In this document: positions 16,893 to 24,603 of the stretch, in pieces
Layout of the letters: each line of letters starts with the position of its first letter
How positions within the stretch are numbered: the stretch's first letter is position 1
From: CAYPAV01 sp964408805
GTDB taxonomy: Bacteria; Pseudomonadota; Alphaproteobacteria; UBA8366
NCBI GenBank assembly: GCA_964408805.1
Contig: CAYPAV010000024.1
Span: 1-62,247 of the forward strand
Length of the DNA stretch: 62,247 bases
Direction of reading: 5' to 3'
The notes under the pieces: generated by a model
Told to the model about the DNA's origin: nothing
Seen by the model: the letters and a program-made list of their open reading frames with translations, nothing else
Database searches by the model: none
Position numbers and translations under genes: made by a program

Positions 16893-18074
16893 ATGACGGA
16901 GTATCCGGGATTCGGTTTCGAGGTGTTGGAGGCCGCTCCCAACGGCCGGGCGCGGCTGGGCCGTCTCGAAACACCGCACGGAAGCCTGCATACGCCCGCC
17001 TTCATCTTTTGCGCCACCAAGGGCGCCATCAAGGCCGCCGCGCCCGCCGACCTCGAGGCGGCGGATGTCGATATCATTCTCGCCAATACCTATCACATGT
17101 TGCTGCAGCCGGGCCCCGACCTGGTCGCGGAGATGGGCGGATTGCACCGCTTCATGGGCTGGGACGGGCCGATGCTGACCGACAGCGGCGGCTTTCAGAT
17201 TTTCAGTCTCGGCGCCGGGGGTGCCGCCGACGAGATTAAATCCAGCGGGTCTCGTGCCGGGTCCGGAACGCTCTTGCAGAAGTTGACCGAGGAAGGCGCA
17301 ATCTTTCGGTCGCCGCGCGACGGCGCCTATCACACGCTGACGCCGGAATCTTCGATTCGGATTCAACACAAACTGGGCGCCGATCTCGTCGTCGTGCTCG
17401 ACGAATGCACGCCCTATCATGTCGATCGCGATTACACCGCCGGGTCGCTCGCGATGACCCATCGATGGGCGGCGCGAAGCCTTGAGGAATTCGCGCGCCA
17501 GAACGACGGCCGCCAGGCGCTCTATGGGGTCGTCCAGGGCGGAATCTACGAAGACCTCCGCCGCGAGGGGGCGGAATACATTTCCGGGCAGCCCTTCTTC
17601 GGCCATGCCGTCGGCGGCTGCTTGGGCGCCCAGGAAGAACAGATGTACGATGTCGTCGAATATTCGATGGCCGGTCTCCGCCGGGACCGGCCAGTCCATC
17701 TTCTCGGCATCGGCGGCGTTCGCGATATCTGGGAGGGTGTCGAGATGGGGGTCGATACCTTCGATTGCGTGACCCCGACGCGGATCGCGCGGCATGGCTG
17801 GGCCTTGGCGAGAGAGGCCGACGGCTTCCGTTTGAACCTGCGGAACGCGCGGTTTAAGTCGGATCCGGCACCGCTGGAGGAAGATTGCGATTGCGCCGCC
17901 TGCCGCCGTTTCGGCCGCGCCTATGTGCATCACTTGCTGAAGGCGAACGAGATTCTCGGTCTCCACCTTCTGACCGTCCACAATATTCGCTTCATGACGC
18001 GGCTGATGGCGACCATCAGGGCATCGCTTCTGGCCGGCCGATTCGCCGAAACGAAGGCGGCGTGGTTGGCTTGA
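16893..18074 (+). CDS. tgt: tRNA-guanine transglycosylase, Chlamydia-like subtype
   Basis: The 393-residue enzyme exchanges G34 of GUN-anticodon tRNAs for a queuosine precursor. It has DSGGFQIFSL, the nucleophile region DTFDCVTPTR, and the zinc site CDCAACRRFGR with the downstream His. Two departures from the standard preQ1 enzyme are seen. About 20 residues (GAGGAADEIKSSGSRAGSGT) are inserted after DSGGFQIFSL, and the substrate loop GGLAVGE of preQ1 enzymes reads GGCLGAQ, placing Gly at the position of Val233 (Zymomonas numbering). Both resemble the Chlamydia type that accepts queuine. ATG 16893 is chosen because ATG 16872 touches the rpmB terminator. Confidence 0.9.
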   Translation: MTEYPGFGFEVLEAAPNGRARLGRLETPHGSLHTPAFIFCATKGAIKAAAPADLEAADVDIILANTYHMLLQPGPDLVAEMGGLHRFMGWDGPMLTDSGGFQIFSLGAGGAADEIKSSGSRAGSGTLLQKLTEEGAIFRSPRDGAYHTLTPESSIRIQHKLGADLVVVLDECTPYHVDRDYTAGSLAMTHRWAARSLEEFARQNDGRQALYGVVQGGIYEDLRREGAEYISGQPFFGHAVGGCLGAQEEQMYDVVEYSMAGLRRDRPVHLLGIGGVRDIWEGVEMGVDTFDCVTPTRIARHGWALAREADGFRLNLRNARFKSDPAPLEEDCDCAACRRFGRAYVHHLLKANEILGLHLLTVHNIRFMTRLMATIRASLLAGRFAETKAAWLA

Positions 18075-18177
18075 ACCGCTTGATTCGCGCGGCGATTTGG
18101 CGCTCCCCGATCGCGGCGATATGCTCCGGACGCGCGGGCCGGGCGGACGGTCCAATAGGGTGGCTCAGGAGCAAGGC

Positions 18178-18828
18178 ATGCATAAGCATCCGGACTACGC
18201 AAATCTCTTTGTCATCGATCATCCGCTGGTCCAGCACAAGCTGACCCTGATGCGCCGCCGGGAAACGCCGACCAGCCAGTTTCGCCAACTCTTGCGGGAA
18301 ATCTCGTTCCTGATGGCCTACGAGCTGACCCGGCCGCTGCCGATGACGATGACTTCGATCGAAACGCCGGTGGCGCCGACGGAAGCCCCCGTCCTGGCCG
18401 GCCGCAAGCCGGCGATCGTCTCCATATTAAGGGCCGGCTTGGGGATGGCGGAGGGCCTTCGCGAAGTTCTGCCCTCGGCGCGCGAGGGCCATATCGGCCT
18501 CTACCGCGATCCCGGGACAAAGCGCCCGGTCGAGTATTATGTGAAGCTGCCGGAATCGGCGGGACGGCTCTTCATTTTGACCGACCCGATGCTGGCGACC
18601 GGCTATTCGGCAGCCCGCGCGATCGAGGTGCTGCGCGCCCATGGCGTTTCGGAACAGAACATTCGTTTCATGGCCCTGGTCGCAGCACCGGAAGGCCTCC
18701 GCGTCGTCGAGGAAGCGACGCCCGGTGTCCATGTCTATACCGCCGCCGTGGACGAGAAGCTGAACGATGATGCTTATATCGTGCCGGGTCTCGGCGATGC
18801 CGGCGACCGGTTGTTCGGGACGAAATAG
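18178..18828 (+). CDS. upp: uracil phosphoribosyltransferase
   Basis: The 216-residue salvage enzyme makes UMP from uracil and PRPP. It carries the PRPP-binding loop as TDPMLATGYSAARAIEVL, the SILRAGLGMAEGL segment and a C-terminal VPGLGDAGDRLFGTK, all diagnostic of Upp. ATG 18178 has AGGAG at 6-7 bases; a longer frame begins at 18097 without support. TGYS replaces the common TGGT/TGGS in the PRPP loop, a mild variation. It converges with accA. Confidence 0.94.
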   Translation: MHKHPDYANLFVIDHPLVQHKLTLMRRRETPTSQFRQLLREISFLMAYELTRPLPMTMTSIETPVAPTEAPVLAGRKPAIVSILRAGLGMAEGLREVLPSAREGHIGLYRDPGTKRPVEYYVKLPESAGRLFILTDPMLATGYSAARAIEVLRAHGVSEQNIRFMALVAAPEGLRVVEEATPGVHVYTAAVDEKLNDDAYIVPGLGDAGDRLFGTK

Positions 18829-18834
18829 ACGAAC

Positions 18835-19791
18835 TTAGGCGAGACCCTTCTGGCCCATGGCGAGGAACTTCTCGCGGCGGCGCTTGCGCAGCGCCTCGCC
18901 GTCGAGCGCGGAAAGGACATCGAGCGTGGTCGCCATTCGATCGCCGAGCGCGCGGATCGTGGCCTCGGGGTCCCGGTGGGCGCCGCCGAGCGGCTCGCGC
19001 ACGATCTCGTCGATCAACTCCAGCCGTTCCAGATCCTGTGCCGTCATGCGAAGGGCATCGGCGGCGGTCTGGGCCATATCGGTGTTCCGCCACAGAATGG
19101 AGGCGCACCCCTCGGGAGAGATCACGGAATAGATGCTGTGTTCCAGCATGATGACGTGGTTGGCAGCGGCCATCGCCACCGCGCCGCCGGAGCCGCCCTC
19201 GCCGATGATCACGCTGATGAAGGGAACCCGGACCGAGAGACAGACATCGATACTGCGGGCGATGGCTTCCGCCTGTCCGCGTTCCTCGGCACCGACGCCG
19301 GGATAGGCGCCCGGCGTGTCGACCAGGCTGAGAATCGGCAGACCGAACCGGTCCGCCAGCTGCATCAGCCGCTGTACCTTGCGATAGCCCTCGGGTCGCG
19401 CCATGCCGAAATTATGCGCGACCCGCGCATTGGTATCCGTGCCCTTCTCATGACCCATGACGACGCAGCTGCGGCCGCGAAACCGCGCCAGCCCGCCTTG
19501 GATCGCCTTGTCGTCGCCATAGGCACGGTCGCCGGCGAAGGGAGTATATTCCTCGAACAATTGGACCGCGAAATCCTTGAAATGCGGGCGCTCCGGATGC
19601 CGCGCGACCTGCACCTTCTGCCAGGGTGTCAGCGCCTGATAGGTTTGCCGCAGCAGTCGGTCGGCCTTCGACTGCAGCTTGCCGACCTCGTCGGCGATGC
19701 TGATGCCGCCGCCGTCCGAGAGATGCCGCAACTCGTCGATCTTGTTTTCGAGCTCGGCAATCTGCTGTTCGAAGTCCAGAAAGACCTTCAT
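18835..19791 (-). CDS. accA: acetyl-CoA carboxylase carboxyltransferase subunit alpha
   Basis: The 318-residue alpha subunit forms the carboxyltransferase with AccD, making malonyl-CoA for fatty acid synthesis. The start MKVFLDFEQQIAELENKI is typical, and the crotonase-fold core shows GLARFRGRSCVVMGHEKG, LVDTPGAYPGVGAEERGQ and IGEGGSGGAVA. ATG 19791 is preferred to a GTG four codons upstream because family members begin MxxFLDFE. The gene follows xerD on the same strand with an inverted repeat between. Confidence 0.96.
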   Translation of the reverse strand: MKVFLDFEQQIAELENKIDELRHLSDGGGISIADEVGKLQSKADRLLRQTYQALTPWQKVQVARHPERPHFKDFAVQLFEEYTPFAGDRAYGDDKAIQGGLARFRGRSCVVMGHEKGTDTNARVAHNFGMARPEGYRKVQRLMQLADRFGLPILSLVDTPGAYPGVGAEERGQAEAIARSIDVCLSVRVPFISVIIGEGGSGGAVAMAAANHVIMLEHSIYSVISPEGCASILWRNTDMAQTAADALRMTAQDLERLELIDEIVREPLGGAHRDPEATIRALGDRMATTLDVLSALDGEALRKRRREKFLAMGQKGLA

Positions 19792-19814
19792 GCGGCCACC
19801 CACAACCTCAACAT

Positions 19815-19845
19815 CTTGTGGTCGTCAATAGCATATAACCACAAG
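19815..19845. promoter_or_regulatory. 8-bp inverted repeat upstream of accA
   Basis: CTTGTGGT (19815-19822) and ACCACAAG (19838-19845) are perfect inverted arms around a 15-base AT-rich spacer, in the 88-base gap between xerD and accA. It could be an operator for accA or a weak transcript hairpin; no T-run follows on either strand, so it is not an intrinsic terminator. Confidence 0.45.
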
Positions 19846-19879
19846 AAACGCGAATTCGGTCCGTTGTTTACCGTGTCCA

Positions 19880-20773
19880 TCATGTCTTTCGCCTGCCTCC
19901 GCCGGTTCCGGTTGCGAGCGGATGCATATCGCCGACGAGGGACTTCAGCCGGGCGTCGAGGACATGGGTGTAGATCTGGGTTGTCGAGATATCCGCGTGG
20001 CCCAGCATCTGTTGAACCAATCTGAGATCGGCCCCATTCGCGAGAAGATGACTCGCGAAGGCATGGCGCAGCACGTGCGGGCTGACCGACTTCGGATCGA
20101 GGCCGCAGTCGACGGCGAGGTTCTTCAGCATCTGGGCGAAGCGCCGCCGCGACAAGTGCCCCGCCTTACCCCGGGACGCGAAGAGCCAAGGCGACGCGCC
20201 CGGACCGGCCAGGAATTGATCGCGAATTTCCAGATAGGCATCGATCGCCCGGCGGGCGGCCGGGGTCAGGGGCACCATGCGTTCCTTGTTGCCCTTGCCC
20301 CGGATCAGCAGGACCTCGCGGTCACCAGTCACGGCGGCAAGCGGCAGCCCCACCAGTTCCGAGACCCTGAGGCCGGCGGCATAGAGGATCTCCAAGAGTG
20401 CGACGAACCGCACCCCGTTCCGGCCCTCCACGCGGCGCGCTGCGGCGAGCAGAAGTTCGACCTGATCCTCGCTCAACACCTTCGGCAAGGGCCGGCCACG
20501 CCGCGGCCCGTCGATTACCGCGGTCGGGTCCTTCTCGCGAAGGCCGTCCGACTGAAGAAATTTGAAAAACTGCCTGAGCGAGGAGAGTTTTCGCGCCGCT
20601 GTCGAAGGGGCCGCGCCAGAAGCCGCCAGATCGGCGAGATAGGCGCGGATATCCGCGCTCTCCGCCGTCTCCGGCGTGGTGCCTCGCCGCTCGAGCCAGC
20701 TGATGAAGGTCTCGAGATCTCGCCGGTAGGCGGCGCGGGTGTTCTCGGCGGCGCCCCGTTCGGCCGTCAGCAT
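19880..20773 (-). CDS. xerD: tyrosine recombinase XerD
   Basis: The 297-residue site-specific recombinase resolves chromosome dimers at dif with XerC. It has an N-terminal SAM-like core-binding domain (about 1-80) and a catalytic domain with Arg in ILYAAGLRVSEL, Lys in RGKGNKER, HVLRH, LGHADISTTQIYTH with the His and the nucleophilic Tyr. The first ATG (20773, MLTAERGAAEN) lacks the opening helix; the frame extends upstream as SPLLETFLE to the stop of the previous gene, with only ATC, ATT or CTG as possible starts. The real start may be non-AUG and coupled to that stop. Its setting between housekeeping genes argues against a phage integrase. Confidence 0.9.
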   Translation of the reverse strand: MLTAERGAAENTRAAYRRDLETFISWLERRGTTPETAESADIRAYLADLAASGAAPSTAARKLSSLRQFFKFLQSDGLREKDPTAVIDGPRRGRPLPKVLSEDQVELLLAAARRVEGRNGVRFVALLEILYAAGLRVSELVGLPLAAVTGDREVLLIRGKGNKERMVPLTPAARRAIDAYLEIRDQFLAGPGASPWLFASRGKAGHLSRRRFAQMLKNLAVDCGLDPKSVSPHVLRHAFASHLLANGADLRLVQQMLGHADISTTQIYTHVLDARLKSLVGDMHPLATGTGGGRRKT

Positions 20774-20806
20774 CTCGAGGAATGTCTCGAGCAGCGGCGA
20801 AATGAT

Positions 20807-22666
20807 CTAGAGACCCGCGATGACGGCGGTCTCGATCGCCAGAAGCCGCGCGTCCTCCTCGAGGCCGACCGCGCGCAACGCCGAGATCGCGTCGGCGATC
20901 GTTCCGGCATCCTCGCCGACGGCGCCGTCGGCACCGATCAGGAGGATCGCCAGCAGCACCGTCTCGGCGCGACGTCCGCCCGCCGCCGCGCGCCGGAGGG
21001 CCGCCCGGTAGGCCGGATCCCCGCTCGGCCGCGCCGCGCGATTCGGTTTCTCCAGCAGCGACCACCAGAGATTGTCCGGTATCTCATGCCCCAGTGCCTC
21101 CAACAATTTCAGCGCAAAGACCATGCGTGTGTTCGCCTCTTCCGGATCACGTTTCAGGAGGGCCGCCCGCCAGCGGACGAGGCTCGCTTCCAGCTCCGCC
21201 GCCGCGTTCTCCATCTCGTTTTCCGGAGTCGACCGCGGCGTCGCCAAAAAGCCCAGGAACCATGAGGCATCAAGATGGCTCTTGTACTCATCGTCCCGCG
21301 CGGCGGCCTGACGCAGAAGATCCAGCCAGGGACGCGCCGGGACCGGACGGTCGAGCGCATGAAGCCCGCGGATTGCCTCCGGGGCGAACCAAACCATTTC
21401 CGGCGAGATCGGCAAATCGAACAGCAATTCCCGATAGAGTCGGAGCGTGTGGGCAAAGGCGCCTTCCTCGCGGGCGATTTCGAACGCCTTCGAGACGATC
21501 GAGGCGCGCGCCATCGCGACCGTTTCGATTCGCGCCGACTGATAAAGAAGTGCGCGGCCGCGGGGCGACCTGTCGGCGGCGGAAAGGCTCAAGGCATTGT
21601 TCAACTCGGTCTCGTCGAACTTCATCGCCATGTATATTTCGGCGAGGTGCTGAGTCGTCAGCGCGCCAAGCCGGGCGGCGCGCTCGGCGGCACCGAGCCG
21701 AACCTCGAAGCGCGCGTTGGGACTGATCCCGACGGTTCGCAGAATCGCCGGCGACCGGGCGCCCACCGCGTCGTCCGGGATCGGAATCTGCGCCGTCCGC
21801 AGCATCGCGATATGCAATGGCGTGGGGTGCGACAGGCTCTCGATCGGTATCTCGTTGGCGTTGGTCATCCGGTCGATCAGGCTGAAGAATACGGGGTCGT
21901 CCGTTTGCCCCCGATCGGCGAGCAGCGAGGCGCCGAGCGAAGCGCCCTCGATATCGCCCTGCAGGGCCTGGCAAAAAACCAACAGACTCTGCCAATAGAG
22001 CTCGGTCAGACGGTCGCCGGCGGCCGGTACGATTTGGCACGCACCGCCATAATCGTTCGCCAGCAGGCGATCGTCCGCCTTTAGACGCAGCAGTTCGGGA
22101 TCGGTGTGCCGGCCCGGCGCCAAGGCGACGAGTTTGCGCGCCTGTTTGAAAATGCCCATGGTCTGCAATGCGGCAATGCGGCCGATCAAAAGGTCGTGGC
22201 CGCTCGCACTTGGCGACGCGTTCGCGGCCGCGGGCGGCATCTCGGCGGTGGACAACAGAAGCTTGCGGACGAGGCGCCGCGCCAACCGCGATGACATCGC
22301 TTTGGGCAGGCGCGGCAGCAGTTTCTCGATCAGACCGCGCGGCGTCCCTTGCCACATTTTTGCACCGAGACCGCCGTCCTTCTCTTCCCACAGGCCGATC
22401 GAATTGGGGTCGATCGCCGAAAGGCCCTCGACTTGGATGCGGCCGCCAAGCGGCGGCGCGCGGTTCAGGGCGGCACGGGTCGGCGTCGAAGGCGTGACCG
22501 GAACGGGGGCGGGGCGGTTCGGCGTCAGCCGCATCGGGCCCTCCGCCGGCACCAGGCGGGAAGCCTCGCCGTCGGAACTCGATTGCGCAATCGCATCGAC
22601 GGCGACGGGACCGAGGAGGCCCAACGCGGCCGCGAGTGTCAGACTAGCGAGGGAAACGCGAATCAT
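20807..22666 (-). CDS. exported alphaproteobacterial protein of unknown function
   Basis: The 619-residue protein begins with a signal peptide (hydrophobic about 5-26, ending AVDAIAQ), followed by a proline-rich linker (about 30-75) and a long helical region. That region looks like degenerate TPR-type helical repeats (for example RIAALQTMGIFKQARKL, ARAGLGALTTQ-like pairs), though no repeat is certain. No catalytic motif is visible. ATG 22666 has AAGG at 6 bases and lies inside the end of the preceding 46-codon gene, so they are coupled. Its position next to aroK and xerD suggests a conserved alphaproteobacterial neighbourhood; the function is unknown. Confidence 0.7.
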   Translation of the reverse strand: MIRVSLASLTLAAALGLLGPVAVDAIAQSSSDGEASRLVPAEGPMRLTPNRPAPVPVTPSTPTRAALNRAPPLGGRIQVEGLSAIDPNSIGLWEEKDGGLGAKMWQGTPRGLIEKLLPRLPKAMSSRLARRLVRKLLLSTAEMPPAAANASPSASGHDLLIGRIAALQTMGIFKQARKLVALAPGRHTDPELLRLKADDRLLANDYGGACQIVPAAGDRLTELYWQSLLVFCQALQGDIEGASLGASLLADRGQTDDPVFFSLIDRMTNANEIPIESLSHPTPLHIAMLRTAQIPIPDDAVGARSPAILRTVGISPNARFEVRLGAAERAARLGALTTQHLAEIYMAMKFDETELNNALSLSAADRSPRGRALLYQSARIETVAMARASIVSKAFEIAREEGAFAHTLRLYRELLFDLPISPEMVWFAPEAIRGLHALDRPVPARPWLDLLRQAAARDDEYKSHLDASWFLGFLATPRSTPENEMENAAAELEASLVRWRAALLKRDPEEANTRMVFALKLLEALGHEIPDNLWWSLLEKPNRAARPSGDPAYRAALRRAAAGGRRAETVLLAILLIGADGAVGEDAGTIADAISALRAVGLEEDARLLAIETAVIAGL

Positions 22667-22784
22667 CGAGGACCTTCTCGACTTGCCGTGAGGGTGCTGG
22701 AATATCCCAGGTCGCCAGGAATACAAACCCACCACCAAATACGATGATGCAGACAAACATTACGATCTTACCTACTCGCCCCAT
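22644..22784 (-). CDS. 46-residue single-pass membrane peptide
   Basis: ATG 22784 follows AAGGGG at 5 bases and opens a 46-codon frame ending at TAG 22644-22646. The peptide has a short basic N-terminus (MGRVGKI), one hydrophobic helix (about 7-25) and a polar tail beginning WDIPAPSRQVEKVLDD and ending RFPR. It overlaps the next gene by 23 bases. The good ribosome site, the membrane-plus-tail design and tight coupling argue that it is real. Similar short proteins with a WDIPAP..VEKV..RFP tail are, from memory, found at this locus in related bacteria; this was not checked. The role may be tied to the exported protein downstream. Confidence 0.7.
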   Translation of the reverse strand: MGRVGKIVMFVCIIVFGGGFVFLATWDIPAPSRQVEKVLDDSRFPR

Positions 22785-22936
22785 GACGCCCCTTATGCAA
22801 CCGTCGTGGCGGCGCACCCGAACCGGCGGGTGCGACCTGCGTGTTCTGACTTTACGCTAGACCCCGACTATGGCAATTCTGCGGCAGTTTAATAGCGCGG
22901 TATGAGTGATACAACGACCGCCGGGCCAAATTCGAC

Positions 22937-23491
22937 ATGTCGTCAGCCGAGATATCAGCGCTCGAGAAACCGCTCGTCTTCGTCGGTATGATGGGTGCTG
23001 GCAAGACCGCGATCGGGCGGCGCGTGGCCGAGCGCCTGGGAGTCGATTTCGTCGATGCCGATGACGAAATCGAGGCGGCGGCGGGCTGCAGCATCACCGA
23101 AATATTCGAGCGCCACGGCGAGGCTGCGTTTCGGGACGGCGAGCACCGCGTTATCGCCCGCCTGCTGGAGGGGGCACCCAAGGTGGTGGCGACCGGCGGC
23201 GGCGCCTTCATGAACGAGGCGACCCGGAGGGCGATCGAATCCCATGGGACGTCGATCTGGCTGCGGGCGGATTTCGAGACCTTGTGGCGCCGGGTCAGCC
23301 GGCGCGATCACCGGCCGCTCTTGAAGACCGAGAATCCGCGGAAAACCTTGCGCGACCTGATCGAGGCGCGCTATCCGACCTATGCGGCGGCCGACCTGAC
23401 AGTCGAGAGCACGGATGGGCCGCGGTCGGAAACGGTCGATCGGGTGATCCGGGCGGTGCGCCGCCATCGAGAAGGGACGGGAGAGGCATGA
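22937..23491 (+). CDS. aroK: shikimate kinase
   Basis: The 184-residue kinase phosphorylates shikimate at the 3-hydroxyl (chorismate pathway). It carries Walker A GMMGAGKTAIG, the shikimate-binding DADDEIE and FRDGEHRV regions, GGGAFM, and lid RRDHRPLL. It is followed by aroB with an ATGA overlap, the standard aroK-aroB pair. The 152 bases upstream contain no further gene and presumably hold divergent promoters. Confidence 0.96.
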   Translation: MSSAEISALEKPLVFVGMMGAGKTAIGRRVAERLGVDFVDADDEIEAAAGCSITEIFERHGEAAFRDGEHRVIARLLEGAPKVVATGGGAFMNEATRRAIESHGTSIWLRADFETLWRRVSRRDHRPLLKTENPRKTLRDLIEARYPTYAAADLTVESTDGPRSETVDRVIRAVRRHREGTGEA

Positions 23492-24603
23492 GCCAGTCCG
23501 AAGTCGTCCATGTGGCCCTCGGCGAGCGGTCGTACGATATCGTCATCGGCGACGAGGTGCTGGCGCGGGCTGGCGAGCTGATGCGGCCCGTCCTCGGTGA
23601 CGCGCGGGCCATCGTGGTAACGGATGAGAATGTCGCCGGTCTCCATCTCGAGGAACTGACCCACTCGATGGCGCGTGCCGGGATCGAACACGAAACCATC
23701 GTCCTGCCGCCGGGTGAACAGACCAAGGATTTCCGGCACCTTCAAGATTTGCTCGACAATCTATTGGCACGCGGGATCGATCGCGGCTCCATGCTGGTTG
23801 CCTTCGGCGGCGGCGTGATCGGCGATCTTGCCGGCTTGGCCGCGGCGATCGCGCTCCGCGGCGTCGGATTCATACAAATTCCGACCACCCTTCTCGCACA
23901 GGTCGACAGTTCGGTCGGCGGCAAGACCGCGATCGACACTCGGCACGGAAAGAATTTGGTCGGCGCCTTCCATCAGCCCCGGCTGGTTCTGGCCGATGTC
24001 GGTATCCTAGACACCCTGCCACGACGGGAATTGTTGGCGGGGTACGCTGAAGTCGTGAAATACGGCCTGATCGGCGATGCCGATTTTTTCACCTGGCTCG
24101 AGGGGCATGGCGCGGCCCTCGTCGACGGCGATCGGGCGCTGCGCCGTCAGGCCGTGGTCGTCAGTTGCCGCGCCAAGGCCGATATCGTCGCTGAGGATGA
24201 GCGCGAGACCGGCCGGCGGGCGCTGCTCAATTTGGGGCATACCTTTGCCCATGCGCTGGAGATCGAGACGGCCTATGGCGACGTCCTGCTGCACGGCGAG
24301 GCGGTGGCCATCGGTCTCGCGATGGCGTTTGATCTTTCCGTTGCCATGGGTTGCTGCCGGGCCCGCGACGCCGATCGGGTGCGCCGGCATTTGGCGGCCG
24401 TTGGACTTGAGCCCGGGCTGGATCTGGGACAAGGGATCGTCTGGGACGCGGGCGGCCTGCTCGCCCATATGTCAAAGGATAAGAAAGCCCGCGGCGGCCG
24501 GAAAACCTTTATCCTGGTCGAAGGCATCGGGTCCGCATTCGTTAGCCGGGAAGTCGAGGACGAGCTGGTCATGGAGGTTCTGGTGGAGGCGATCACGGCA
24601 TGA
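23488..24603 (+). CDS. aroB: 3-dehydroquinate synthase
   Basis: The 371-residue NAD- and zinc-dependent enzyme closes DAHP to 3-dehydroquinate. It has VVTDENVAGLHL, PGEQTKDF, AFGGGVIGDLAGLAAA, the zinc ligand region GHTFAHALE and HGEAVAIGLAMA, and KDKKARGG. The ATG at 23488 overlaps the aroK stop and has a GAGAGG site; the frame further upstream is shadow of aroK. Its own stop overlaps the CorC-type gene, so three genes form one unit. Confidence 0.96.
   Translation: MSQSEVVHVALGERSYDIVIGDEVLARAGELMRPVLGDARAIVVTDENVAGLHLEELTHSMARAGIEHETIVLPPGEQTKDFRHLQDLLDNLLARGIDRGSMLVAFGGGVIGDLAGLAAAIALRGVGFIQIPTTLLAQVDSSVGGKTAIDTRHGKNLVGAFHQPRLVLADVGILDTLPRRELLAGYAEVVKYGLIGDADFFTWLEGHGAALVDGDRALRRQAVVVSCRAKADIVAEDERETGRRALLNLGHTFAHALEIETAYGDVLLHGEAVAIGLAMAFDLSVAMGCCRARDADRVRRHLAAVGLEPGLDLGQGIVWDAGGLLAHMSKDKKARGGRKTFILVEGIGSAFVSREVEDELVMEVLVEAITA

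Noticed and set aside
19880..20773. Tyrosine recombinase as an integrase of a mobile element.
   Set aside because: Sequence and length match XerD, the neighbours are housekeeping genes, and no att-like repeat or phage gene is nearby.
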